Part shown: positions 51,702 to 59,838 of the stretch, piece by piece
Numbering within the stretch: position 1 is the stretch's first letter
Layout of the letters: each line of letters starts with the position of its first letter
Assembly: GCF_015624485.1 (NCBI RefSeq)
Contig: NZ_CP061378.1
Coordinates: 4,712,001-4,776,000 of the forward strand
Length of the DNA stretch: 64,000 nt
Direction: 5' to 3'
Source of the DNA: Bradyrhizobium genosp. L
GTDB lineage: Bacteria > Pseudomonadota > Alphaproteobacteria > Rhizobiales > Xanthobacteraceae
The notes under the pieces: model-generated
Told to the model about the DNA's origin: nothing
The model's database searches: none
What the model saw: only the letters and a program-made list of their open reading frames with translations
Position numbers and translations under genes: made by a program

Positions 51702-52730
51702 TCAGCGCGCGATGACCTCGACCTCGCCGTCGACGCCGTTGACGACGTTGAAGGGTCGCTCGAACACCTTCCCTTCGTTCTTGGCGATCGCGCGATATTC
51801 GCCCTCGGACAGCACGACGCGCGGGAACGCGCCGATCGATTCCTTGATCACGTCGCCGCCCGGCGTGATCACCGACCATGCGGTGTTGGCCAGCGCCTCG
51901 CCGCCCTTCTCGCCGACCAGCTTCAGCGTGATGACGGCGGCGCGATGGGTGACGGTGACGTCGGTCAGCTTGCCCGCCGTGACGCGGATGTCCGAGCGCA
52001 CCACCGAGTTGGCGTCGCCATAATTGGACACGATGTAGTAGGTGCCTTCCGGCAGCAGCGCGACGTCGCCGGCGGCGACGCTCGGCACCAATGGGCCGCG
52101 ATCCGAGCCATCGAACTGGCTGCCCTTGTAGATCGCAAACGAAATCTGGTTGCTGGGGATCTTGCTGCTGCCGACCCGGCCCTCGATGCGCAGGCCGCCG
52201 GCCGGTAGCACGAAGGATTCCTTGTCGGTCTCCGACTTCAGGCTGACGGCGCGCACCGCGCTGACCAGGCCGAGCGCGACATGGACGACGTAATTGCCAG
52301 GCGGCAGCACGATGTTCGGCGTCGCTCCGCGATCCTCCCGGATGAGCTTGAAGGTGCCGTTCTCGTCGGGCTTGTCGGCGAACACCCGCCAGACCAGCCC
52401 GCCATTGATGGGCGCCATATCCTTGCCGTAGCGCGCGGTCAGCGCCAGCACCGCCTGGCCCGCGGTCGGGGTGCCCGGTGGCGGCGTCACCGGCGGCATG
52501 GTCGCCACCGATGGCTGGACGATGGTCGGCTGGCTCAGCGGGCCCGGCAAAGTGGGGCCAGATCCGGCCCCAGAGGGCGGCGCCAGATTGAGCGCAGGCG
52601 CGGCCGGCGCCTCCGGGACTGCGGCCGGCGGCACCGGCGGCGGCCGATCGCTGAACCATTGCGCCGAGGCGGAACCGGGCATCAGGGCCGATATCACGGC
52701 CACAAGCACGACCAGCGGAAGGAGCCGCAT
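51702..52730 (-). CDS. exported hypothetical protein (342 aa)
   Basis: The ATG giving MRLLPLVVLVAVISALMPGS is used, with 15 further in-frame codons upstream. A signal peptide ends near SASA-QW, then a Pro/Ala/Val-rich linker (about 25-85) and repeated beta-sandwich-like units: GGLVWRVFADKPDENGTFKL, NIVLPPGNYVVHVALGLVSA, VALLPEGTYYIVSNYGDANS and RVVLSEGEYRAIAKNEGKVF. The recurring LPxGxYxVxx pattern suggests three carboxypeptidase-regulatory/Ig-like repeats. Periplasmic; function unknown. Confidence 0.75.
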   Translation of the reverse strand: MRLLPLVVLVAVISALMPGSASAQWFSDRPPPVPPAAVPEAPAAPALNLAPPSGAGSGPTLPGPLSQPTIVQPSVATMPPVTPPPGTPTAGQAVLALTARYGKDMAPINGGLVWRVFADKPDENGTFKLIREDRGATPNIVLPPGNYVVHVALGLVSAVRAVSLKSETDKESFVLPAGGLRIEGRVGSSKIPSNQISFAIYKGSQFDGSDRGPLVPSVAAGDVALLPEGTYYIVSNYGDANSVVRSDIRVTAGKLTDVTVTHRAAVITLKLVGEKGGEALANTAWSVITPGGDVIKESIGAFPRVVLSEGEYRAIAKNEGKVFERPFNVVNGVDGEVEVIAR

Positions 52731-53019
52731 GCTCCGCCCGCACCTGCCGATGCCATTGCCGCCCCTGGAAGTCATGGGCCCATGCTTTTCAACGAAAACG
52801 CGGCAAATTCAAGCCGTCATGGCGATCCCCGGCGGCGCCGTCCCCTGTTGGAACCAGGCGTTCAAGCCGATGTTAGCCACGACGTCGCGGTCCAGTCACA
52901 ATCCCCACCTACGGCCGTCCAACCGGCATGAACCATGCCTTCAGGACTAACCATGAACATCAACGTCGCTGGCGCAGGCCCGCTGCCGGGCTTAACCTTG
53001 CGTCGGCAGGAGATTGATC

Positions 53020-54081
53020 GTGTTGGATAGCTGGATGGGCCGCGGCCAGAAGAGCTCCGACGGCCCCGACAAGGTGGGACTGGGACCGGTCCGCCGTCCG
53101 GTGATCGGGCTCGCGCTCGGCGGCGGCGCGGCGCGCGGCTTTGCCCATATCGGCATCATCAAGACCCTGCTGGCCCACGGCATCGTCCCCAATGTGGTGG
53201 TCGGCACCTCGATCGGCGCCGTGGTCGGCGGCGCCTATGCGGCCGGTCATATCGAGACGCTGGAGCAATGGGCGCGCGGCCTGCAGCCGCGCAGCGTGCT
53301 CGGCTATCTCGACATCCGTCTCAACGGCTCCGGCCTGATCGGCGGCGCCAAATTGGCCGCCGAGATCGAGGCGGCGCTGGGCAAGTCCATGATCGAGGAC
53401 CTCGCGGTCAAGTTCGCCAGTGTCGCGACAGAGGTGCGCACCGGCCACGAGATCTGGCTGACCCACGGCCCGCTGGTCGATGCGATGCGCGCCTCCTACG
53501 CCCTGCCCGGCATCTTCGCCCCCGTCCTGATCGGCGACCGCTGGCTGGTCGACGGTGCGCTGGTCAACCCGGTGCCGGTCTCGGCAGCGCGCGCGCTCGG
53601 CGCCGAGATCGTGATCGCGGCCAACCTCTCCAGCGACGTGTTCGCGCACTCGACCACGATCTACAATCATGGTGCAGCCGCGCCGGCCCCCGAGGTCACG
53701 GTCGCGGTGACCGCCGAAGCGACATTGGAGCCGGAGCCCTCGCCCGAGCCGCCGAAGCGCCGCTTCAGCCGTTTCTTCTCCGCCGAGCGCACCATGAAGC
53801 GCGAATTCTTCGGCAGCGCGACGCGGCCCGGTATCTCGAGCGTCATGGTGGACGCCTTCAACATCATGCAGGACCGCATCACCCGCGCGCGGCTGGCCGG
53901 CGATCCGCCCGACATGCTGATCTCGCCGCGGGTCGGCCAGATCGGCTGGTTCGACTTCCACCGCGCCGATGATTTGATCGCACACGGCATCCGCGCCGCC
54001 GAACGCGCCATCGGCGCCATCGAGGAAGCGATCGATATCCTGGTGCCGCCGTCGAGCGGCACCGCCGGCAACGGCCAATAA
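53020..54081 (+). CDS. patatin-like phospholipase (RssA-type)
   Basis: A 353-aa lipid acyl hydrolase; GTG start after GGCAGGAGATTGATC. Oxyanion hole GLALGGGAARGFAHIGIIKT, catalytic Ser64 in GTSIGA, catalytic Asp178 in DRWLVDGALVNPVPVSAA, the Ser/Asp dyad of patatins. A low-complexity insertion (VTVAVTAEATLEPEPSPEPP) and a C-terminal domain with TRPGISSVMVDAFNIMQDRI follow, as in other RssA-like proteins. Probably membrane-associated lipid turnover. Confidence 0.92.
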   Translation: MLDSWMGRGQKSSDGPDKVGLGPVRRPVIGLALGGGAARGFAHIGIIKTLLAHGIVPNVVVGTSIGAVVGGAYAAGHIETLEQWARGLQPRSVLGYLDIRLNGSGLIGGAKLAAEIEAALGKSMIEDLAVKFASVATEVRTGHEIWLTHGPLVDAMRASYALPGIFAPVLIGDRWLVDGALVNPVPVSAARALGAEIVIAANLSSDVFAHSTTIYNHGAAAPAPEVTVAVTAEATLEPEPSPEPPKRRFSRFFSAERTMKREFFGSATRPGISSVMVDAFNIMQDRITRARLAGDPPDMLISPRVGQIGWFDFHRADDLIAHGIRAAERAIGAIEEAIDILVPPSSGTAGNGQ

Positions 54082-54101
54082 AGATTCAGGCCGTTGAGGA
54101 G

Positions 54102-54530
54102 TCAGGCCGTCTTGATGTAGTCGCGCAGCGCTTCCTGCTCGTGCTCGTATTCCTGCACGCGCCGCTTGACGATGTCGCCGATCGAGATCAGCCCGACCAC
54201 CTTGCCGTCCTCGACCACGGGCAAATGGCGGAATTTTCCCGTCGTCATCATCTCCATGATGCCGCTGACCGTGTCGGACTGGCGGCAGCTCACGACCTTC
54301 CTGGTCATGACTGTGCTCACCGGCTCATCGAGCACGGCAGCGCCGCGCTCGCTGAGCACCCGCACGATGTCGCGCTCCGAGAGGATGCCTTCCATCCGGC
54401 CCTGATCCATCACCAGCACCGCGCCGATCCTGCGCTCGCCGAGCAGCTTGACCGCCGCCGAGAGCTTTGCGCCGGGCTCGACGCTCATGATCTGGTGGCC
54501 CTTTGCATCGAGAATGGAACGTACCGTCAT
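54102..54530 (-). CDS. CBS-domain pair protein
   Basis: A 142-aa protein consisting of two CBS motifs: EPGAKLSAAVKLLGERRIGA with VLVMDQGRMEGILSERDIV, and SDTVSGIMEMMTTGKFRHLP with VVEDGKVVGLISIGDIVKR. These adenosyl-nucleotide-binding modules usually sense energy status or regulate partner enzymes. GGGAGGCGAC precedes the ATG. It converges with the patatin gene (20 bp). Confidence 0.93.
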   Translation of the reverse strand: MTVRSILDAKGHQIMSVEPGAKLSAAVKLLGERRIGAVLVMDQGRMEGILSERDIVRVLSERGAAVLDEPVSTVMTRKVVSCRQSDTVSGIMEMMTTGKFRHLPVVEDGKVVGLISIGDIVKRRVQEYEHEQEALRDYIKTA

Positions 54531-54719
54531 TGTCGCCTCCCTGAATCCGTTCGCGTCCCCTTGCGCTGGGGATCGAGACTGTTCGTTGAGCTATCAATCA
54601 ACAGTTCCGCGCCGATTTCGGTTCCGCGGCGCGTTCAGTAGCAGGGCTGCATTTTTCAGCCCGCGTTATCTCGCGTTGCAAAGATGATGGAGGAATTCGC
54701 GTGCGCCCGCAAGCGGCGA

Positions 54720-55517
54720 TCAGACGCGGCCGGACTGGTCCACCGATGACGCATCTGCAGCATCATCTCGCGTGCGCGGGATCGGGTCGAACAGCGCGAA
54801 CAGCAGCAGCCCCGCGAGGAAACCGCCGATATGGGCCTGCCAGGCGACGCTGACGTCGTCGCCGCCGATCGCCAGCGAGCCGACGCCGAACACGATGTTG
54901 ACGCCGAACCAGATCGCCAGGAATGCGAGCACGCGCCCGTTGCGCAGCGCCTGCGACAGCGACAGCGCAGGCACCCTGGCCGCCGCCTCGGCATCGCCCC
55001 GGCTGAACGAGAGGAAGCTGCCCTTGACGAAGGCAAAGCGGATCGCCGCCGCCATCGTGCCCGACACCGACGCCGACGCCCCGATCATCGGCGCGATCGC
55101 GTGCTCATGGGTCAACAGATGCGCGAGCGCCCCGGCGGCCGCCGTCACCGCCATGAAGATGAAGAAGCGCACCGCGCCGAACCGCCGCGCCAGCGCGCTG
55201 CCGAACGGCAACAGCCACAGCACGTTGAAGCCGATATGGGTGAGATTGGCGTGCAGCAGCGAATAGCTGACGAAGGTCCAGACCTTGGCGCCGTCGCCGC
55301 CCGGGAAGGTGATGTCGAGCAGCGTCGAATCGTAGCGCTTCGGGATGAAGCCGAAGACGTCGATGGTCCAGTTTTCCAATTCCGGCGGCAGCAGCACACG
55401 CAGATGGATCACCGCGAGCAGGACGATGTAGGCGGTGAGCGCCGGCGGCAAAGTGAGGATCGGCTCGCGCGGCGCCTCCGGCGGCGGCGCGGGCGGTAAG
55501 TCAGAATGGGAGTCCAA
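54720..55517 (-). CDS. rhomboid-family intramembrane serine protease
   Basis: A 265-aa, multi-helix protein with the rhomboid catalytic Ser in APMIGASASVSGTMAAAI and catalytic His in QAHIGGFLAGLLLFALF; structural SLLHANLTHIGFNVLWLL precedes. The TTG start (DSHSDLPPAPPPEAPREPI) is chosen because family members begin at a similar Pro-rich point and because the longer open frame runs into a dispersed repeat (55615-55667); it has no convincing RBS, so the start is uncertain. Substrate unknown. Confidence 0.85.
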   Translation of the reverse strand: MDSHSDLPPAPPPEAPREPILTLPPALTAYIVLLAVIHLRVLLPPELENWTIDVFGFIPKRYDSTLLDITFPGGDGAKVWTFVSYSLLHANLTHIGFNVLWLLPFGSALARRFGAVRFFIFMAVTAAAGALAHLLTHEHAIAPMIGASASVSGTMAAAIRFAFVKGSFLSFSRGDAEAAARVPALSLSQALRNGRVLAFLAIWFGVNIVFGVGSLAIGGDDVSVAWQAHIGGFLAGLLLFALFDPIPRTRDDAADASSVDQSGRV

Positions 55518-55614
55518 GGGGTCGCGGACCTCGCTACGGTGCTTGAGGCCCAGATAGGCGGCTTTCACCGCACTGTGCAAGTGCACAATTGGGGGCAATT
55601 GGGGCAAACTCTCC

Positions 55615-55667
55615 GTGTCCCGGACGCGGCGCAGCACGAAGTGTTGCGACGCTGAGCCGGGACCCAC
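55615..55667. repeat. family C palindromic repeat, left copy flanking the GIY-YIG gene
   Basis: A 53-bp unit beginning GTGTCCCGGACGCGGCG and ending GAGCCGGGACCCAC, partly self-complementary (GTGTCCCGG versus CCGGGAC). The opposite-orientation copy of the same length lies at 56038-56090, so the two bracket the GIY-YIG gene as inverted repeats. Confidence 0.75.
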
Positions 55668-55731
55668 GGCAATTGGCAACGCTCGCCGAACTTGCGAAAC
55701 TCTCATCTCTCTACCCTCATCCGGGTTGAAA

Positions 55732-56025
55732 ATGAGCCCACAATTCTTCGTCTACATCCTCGCAAGCGGACGAAACGGGACCCTCTATGTCGGCGTGACC
55801 AACAACCTTGCGCGCCGTATCACCGAGCACAAAGCCAAGCTCGTTCCGGGGTTCACACGACAATACGGCGTCGATCAGCTGGTTTACTTCGAAGCGTTCG
55901 ACTCCATCCTGGAGGCGCGTGCACGCGAGCACTCCCTGAAGCGGTGGCGGCGCGCATGGAAGATCAAATTGATCGAAGGGCTTAATCCGGATTGGCGGGA
56001 TTTGAGCGCGAAGCTCAATTCTTGA
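55732..56025 (+). CDS. GIY-YIG nuclease-family protein (UPF0213/YhbQ-like)
   Basis: A 97-aa protein with a single GIY-YIG module: VYILASGRNGTLYVGVTNNL, catalytic Arg in ARRITEHK, and Glu in SILEARAREHSLKRWRRAW. Structure-specific DNA nucleases share this fold, but free-standing short members have no proven role. The ATG giving MSPQFFVYILASG is the family start. It is enclosed by two inverted 53-bp repeats (55615-55667 and 56038-56090), giving a 476-bp cassette, which suggests mobility. Confidence 0.88.
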   Translation: MSPQFFVYILASGRNGTLYVGVTNNLARRITEHKAKLVPGFTRQYGVDQLVYFEAFDSILEARAREHSLKRWRRAWKIKLIEGLNPDWRDLSAKLNS

Positions 56026-56037
56026 TCGCGTTTGGCA

Positions 56038-56090
56038 TGGGTCCCGGCTCTGCAGTGCAGCGCTTTCGCGCTGCGCTGCGTCCGGGACAC
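56038..56090. repeat. family C palindromic repeat, right copy (inverted)
   Basis: Starts TGGGTCCCGGCTCTGCAG, centre CGCTTTCGCGCTGCG, ends GCGTCCGGGACAC; 53 bp. Reverse complement aligns along its length with 55615-55667, with identical outer ends (GTGTCCCGGACGC and GAGCCGGGACCCA) and variable middle. Confidence 0.75.
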
Positions 56091-56107
56091 GAGAGAAATG
56101 AGACCCG

Positions 56108-56147
56108 ACAAAAGAAGAAAAAGGGAGGGCGCTGAGAACGCCCTCCC
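56108..56147 (-). terminator. strong intrinsic terminator on the minus strand with no ORF upstream
   Basis: GGGAGGGCG (56123-56131) pairs with CGCCCTCCC (56139-56147). Read leftwards the stem is followed by TTTTTCTTCTTTTG. The minus strand to the right (56148-56490) has no protein gene, so the transcript that ends here is unexplained. Confidence 0.75.
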
Positions 56148-56330
56148 TCGGTCTGCTGATCTTCTCGCGCCCCGGAGGGATTTGGGGGCATCCCCACCCC
56201 TCCCCGCGCGGTGACCAAACTGTTTGACGCCACCTGTGTACGTGTCCGACGCTGGCGCTTGGGGCAGCCGGCGTGAACGGGAATAAGCGGACCCTACGCG
56301 GGCATCGGGCGGCCGCCAAGCGCATAGTTA
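56148..56330 (-). ncRNA. candidate small RNA ending at 56108-56147
   Basis: Leftward from about 56330 the minus strand is GC-rich, ORF-free and carries C/G-tract pairs (GGGGAGGGGTGGGG, CCCCAAATCCCTCCGGGG) able to fold before the terminator. The 5' end is unknown. It lacks the tmRNA, SRP and RNase P signatures I know. The rest of the interval to 56490 holds the leader of the PAS gene. Confidence 0.3.
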
Positions 56331-56490
56331 AATTTACGTTAACGGCACAAAGCTGCCCATAAGCCGCCCAAAACGCGGCCCCGGCATGGACGCTGCACAG
56401 GGTTCCCTGCACAACAGAGAAGGAAAGGCGCTTGCGCGAAACCGGCACAGATGTGTCCCGGCGAGACAGGTGCCGGGCAAGGTTCTTTAG

Positions 56491-57045
56491 ATGAAGCACA
56501 GCTCCAGCCGCGAATTCTTCGCTTATTGGAATGCGAAGCGTGGCAATGCGCGCGCACCTGATCGGAGCGAGTTCGAGCCGTCCGCGGTGCGCGAGCTGCT
56601 GGCCGACATCTTCGTATTGTCCTACGACAATGAGGCCGGCCACCCCTTCCGCGTCGCCGGCACGCGGATCTCCGCCCTGCTCGGCTGCGACCTCAAGAAT
56701 CAGAGCTTTTCGGCGCTGTTCAACGGCGCGAGCCGCCGCGAGGTCGAGGACATCATCACCTGCGTCGCCGAGGAGACGCTGCCGGCGATCGCCGGCCTCA
56801 CCGCAATCGACGCGGCGGGCACAAAAGCATATTTCGAACTGCTGCTATTGCCCTTCACCGCCCGCGTCCACGTGCCAGCGAGCCTGACCGGGCTCCTCGC
56901 GCCGTTCGAGGACACCACCACCACGCTGCGCGATCTCACGCTGACCTCGTGGCGCTATCTGCATCCGCCGGAGCGGTTCGTGCCGCGTGCACTGCGGAAG
57001 CTCGCGGTCGCCCGCGGCCTGATGGTCTATGAGGGGCTGCGCTAG
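56491..57045 (+). CDS. PAS-domain-containing protein
   Basis: A 184-aa protein of the PAS_5-like type known from alphaproteobacterial regulators: REFFAYWNAKRGNARAPDRS, VRELLADIFVLSYDNEAGHP, FRVAGTRISALLGCDLKNQS and YFELLLLPFTARVHVPASLT. No effector domain is fused. AAGGTTCTTTAG precedes the ATG. It stands upstream of the adenylate cyclase gene (93 bp), co-directional, so joint regulation is possible. Confidence 0.85.
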   Translation: MKHSSSREFFAYWNAKRGNARAPDRSEFEPSAVRELLADIFVLSYDNEAGHPFRVAGTRISALLGCDLKNQSFSALFNGASRREVEDIITCVAEETLPAIAGLTAIDAAGTKAYFELLLLPFTARVHVPASLTGLLAPFEDTTTTLRDLTLTSWRYLHPPERFVPRALRKLAVARGLMVYEGLR

Positions 57046-57138
57046 CGCCGCCCACCTGCTTGCACGGTGCCGGGCGGAACTCTATTAGCTGATTGACCGC
57101 CGGCTGGAGAGACGGCGGCGGCCGGGCTGGCGCAGGGC

Positions 57139-58872
57139 ATGTTTCGAAAGTCGATCAGACAGAAGATTGTCGGCATTGCCACGGGGCTGATCATCCTCGC
57201 GGTGGTGACATCGCTGCTGTCGATGGTGATGGCGGGCCAGGTCGGCCACCTCCTGGACGAGCTGACCAACCGCTACATTCCGGCCTACGCACATCTCGCC
57301 CGCGTCAATGTCCGTTCGCTCGAGCGCTCGCTCGCGATGCGGCGGATGATGATGGCGAAGATGCAGGGACCGGCCGAGGACGAGACCTACACCGCCGCGC
57401 GCAAGACATTCGAGGAGATCAATCCCGTCATCACCGAGGAGGCCAATGCCGCGCGCAAGCTGATCGTCGCGATCATCGAGGATCCCTCGACGCCCTCCGA
57501 CAATGCCGCGCTCGGGCGCATCGACGACCGGATCGACAATGTCCTGAACGACCTGCTGGTCCGGCTCAACAAGGAGAACAGCGAAGTCCTCGATCAGCTC
57601 GACGCCAAGGATTTCGCTTCCGCCCGCAAGACCATGCTCCACGCCGAGGTGCTGCGCGACGAGTTCAACGCCAGGATCGAAGGCATCCGCGCCGACATGC
57701 TGGCCCAGGTCGGCAACAGCGCCAAGAACGTGACGAGGGCGCAGCGCAACGCCATCATCGTCTCGGCGATCGTCACCGCGATCGCCGCGGTGCTCGGCTT
57801 CATGTTCGCGATGCTGGTCGGCAGCGGCATCACGCGCCCGGTGATGCGGCTTCTGGAAGGCACCAAGGAGGTCGAGGCCGGCCGGCTCGACGGCGCCATC
57901 ACCATCACGACGCAGGACGAGATCGGCCAGCTCTCGGCCGCCTTCAACCGCATGATCGAGACGCTGCGCCACAACCAGCGCATCCGCGAGACCTTCGGCC
58001 GCTACATCAATCCGCGGATCGCCGAAGGCCTGCTCGACCAGCCGGCGATCGCCGCCACCGAAGGCCAGCGCCGCGTCATGACCGTGGTGTTCTGCGACAT
58101 GAAGGGTTTTACCACCCTGAGCGAGGGCGTGACGCCGCGCGGGCTGGTCAAGATCATGAATCTCTATCTCTCGACCATGTCCGAGCCGATCCATGCCCAT
58201 CGCGGCATCATCGACAAATACATCGGCGACGCCATCATGGCCTATTGGGGCGCGCCCTTTGTCGAGGAGACCGAGCAGACCCATCTTGCCGCGCTCGCGG
58301 CCATCGACATGATCGGACGCGTCGCGCAGCTGCGCAAGGATTTGCCCGAACTGCTCGGCGTGCGCGCGATCCCGGCCGACTGCGACATCCGGATCGGCAT
58401 CGCCACCGGCGAGGCGCTGGTCGGCAGCATCGGCTCCGAATTCATGATGAGCTACACCGTGCTCGGCGACACCGTGAACCTCGCCTCGCGGCTCGAAGGC
58501 GCCAACAAGTTCTACGGCAGCCGCAGCCTGATCTCGGATGCGACCGCGGCCGGCTGCGCCGACAGCATCGAACTGCGCGAGATCGATCGCCTCGTCGTGG
58601 TCGGCCAGAGCCAGCCGCAGACCGTGTTCGAGATCATGGGCAAGAAGGGCGAGCTGACGCCGGCCGTGACGCAGCTCGTGCAGCACTACGCCGAGGGCCT
58701 CGCCGCCTATCGGCAGCAGCGCTGGGATGACGCGACGCGCGCCTTCGCCGCCGCGCTCGACGCGGTACCGGGCGACGGGCCGTCACTTGCGATGAAGGCC
58801 CGCGTCGAGGCTTTCCGGCAGACCCCGCCGGCAGCGGATTGGGACGGCGCCTGGCATCTCGAGCACAAATAG
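57139..58872 (+). CDS. membrane adenylate/guanylate cyclase with HAMP domain
   Basis: A 577-aa class III nucleotide cyclase: N-terminal membrane helix (KIVGIATGLIILAVVTSLLS), a periplasmic helical sensor (about 35-205), a second membrane helix (IIVSAIVTAIAAVLGFMFAM), HAMP (GSGITRPVMRLLEGTKEVEA), then the catalytic domain with metal-binding Asp in VVFCDMKGFTTLSE and DKYIGDAIMAYWG, and SYTVLGDTVNLASRLEGANK. A short C-terminal TPR-like tail follows. It likely makes cAMP in response to an external signal; ATP versus GTP specificity is not resolved. Confidence 0.93.
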   Translation: MFRKSIRQKIVGIATGLIILAVVTSLLSMVMAGQVGHLLDELTNRYIPAYAHLARVNVRSLERSLAMRRMMMAKMQGPAEDETYTAARKTFEEINPVITEEANAARKLIVAIIEDPSTPSDNAALGRIDDRIDNVLNDLLVRLNKENSEVLDQLDAKDFASARKTMLHAEVLRDEFNARIEGIRADMLAQVGNSAKNVTRAQRNAIIVSAIVTAIAAVLGFMFAMLVGSGITRPVMRLLEGTKEVEAGRLDGAITITTQDEIGQLSAAFNRMIETLRHNQRIRETFGRYINPRIAEGLLDQPAIAATEGQRRVMTVVFCDMKGFTTLSEGVTPRGLVKIMNLYLSTMSEPIHAHRGIIDKYIGDAIMAYWGAPFVEETEQTHLAALAAIDMIGRVAQLRKDLPELLGVRAIPADCDIRIGIATGEALVGSIGSEFMMSYTVLGDTVNLASRLEGANKFYGSRSLISDATAAGCADSIELREIDRLVVVGQSQPQTVFEIMGKKGELTPAVTQLVQHYAEGLAAYRQQRWDDATRAFAAALDAVPGDGPSLAMKARVEAFRQTPPAADWDGAWHLEHK

Positions 58873-58902
58873 CCTCTCGCACCGGACCTCGACCGCGCAA
58901 TC

Positions 58903-58918
58903 CTAACACCGATGTTAG
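58903..58918. promoter_or_regulatory. short inverted repeat upstream of the second TPR gene
   Basis: CTAACA-CCGA-TGTTAG, with the related half CAACACCGATG repeated just after (58922 onwards). A possible regulator site 117 bp before the 59035 start; no regulator is implicated. Confidence 0.3.
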
Positions 58919-59034
58919 TTTCCAACACCGATGCGAGCGCGGCCGCGAGCGCCGCAAACATTTTTTCCGACCGCACGGGAATGTCTCGCAGGGCGCGGAG
59001 TTAGACTCCACGCCAACGAAAGCGGGAGGCCATT

Positions 59035-59628
59035 ATGACCAAGATCACGTCGCCGATGAAGCTTGCGGGGCTCGCGGCGCTCCTGACCATGCCGTTCGTC
59101 CTGAGCCCGCCGCAATCAGCAATCGCGGCAGGCGGCGGCCCCGCCGGAGGCGCGGACTACAGCACGCCGCCGGCGTCCCCTCCCCAGCAAAGGGAGAGGA
59201 GGACGACGCACAAGCCGAAGAAGCCGACCAAGCAGTCGTCGCTGTTCGACGACCCGACGTTTCGCGACGGCTACCGCACCGCCTATGCGACGATCTACGA
59301 GCGCAACGACTATGCCGCCGGGATCGATCAGCTGCATGCGCTCGGCCACGACGAGCATCCCAACGTCGCCAACCTGATCGGCTATTCCTACCGCAAGCTC
59401 GGCGACTACAAGCAATCGCAGGTCTGGTACGAGCGCGCGTTGCAGGCCGATCCGAACCATGTGCTGACCTGGAATTACTACGGGCTGTGGCAAATCGAAC
59501 AGGGCAACCGCGATCAGGCCGAATATCATCTGAGCCGGATCGCCGCGATCTGCGGCACCGACTGCACCGAGTATCGCACGCTGGCGGCCGCGCTCGAGAA
59601 ACCGCCGGGGACGACGCTCGTCTATTGA
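59035..59628 (+). CDS. exported tetratricopeptide-repeat protein, paralogue of 12900-13448
   Basis: A 197-aa protein with a signal segment (PMKLAGLAALLTMPFVLSPP), a Lys/Pro-rich linker (TTHKPKKPTKQSS), then TPR hairpins DGYRTAYATIYERNDYAAGI, NVANLIGYSYRKLGDYKQSQ, WYERALQADPNHVLTWNYYG and QIEQGNRDQAEYHLSRIAAI, ending PPGTTLVY. Most of the repeat region matches the 12900 paralogue position for position. The C-terminal part has an extra Cys pair (ICGTDCTEY). Probably periplasmic interaction protein. Confidence 0.88.
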   Translation: MTKITSPMKLAGLAALLTMPFVLSPPQSAIAAGGGPAGGADYSTPPASPPQQRERRTTHKPKKPTKQSSLFDDPTFRDGYRTAYATIYERNDYAAGIDQLHALGHDEHPNVANLIGYSYRKLGDYKQSQVWYERALQADPNHVLTWNYYGLWQIEQGNRDQAEYHLSRIAAICGTDCTEYRTLAAALEKPPGTTLVY

Positions 59629-59655
59629 CGCGCGAACGGAGCCACATACTCCATT

Positions 59656-59775
59656 GTCGTCCTGGCGAAAGCCAGGACCCATTACCCCAGCCGCTTGTCG
59701 TTGCGCGACGCAGGGGCCACGATCCCGCGCACAACTAAAAACAGTGGTTATGGGTCCTGGCTTTCGTCAGACGAC
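59656..59775. mobile_element. MITE-like element, 120 bp
   Basis: Left end GTCGTCCTGGCGAAAGCC...GACCCATTACCCCAG; right end GTGGTTATGGGTCCTGGC then TTTCGTCAGACGAC, the latter with one substitution and one base lost relative to the perfect 29428-29543 copy. The core (CTTGTCGTTGCGCGACGCAG, GGGGCCACGATCCCG) aligns with the other element's core in reverse orientation. No ORF. Confidence 0.7.
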
Positions 59776-59838
59776 GCGCGTGGAGAGGCCGTGCGCCAAC
59801 ATCCATCACCGTCATCTTGAGCTCGGCGCTGCCACGCG

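Noticed and set aside
55518..55706. N-terminal extension of the rhomboid reading frame
   Set aside because: The extension is largely encoded by the family C repeat and lacks hydrophobic or conserved character, so the gene start was placed at the later TTG.
56108..56330. tmRNA, SRP RNA or RNase P RNA at the minus-strand terminator
   Set aside because: None of their conserved cores (tmRNA tag region and TpsiC arm, SRP GGAAGCAGCC-type loop, RNase P core) is present.
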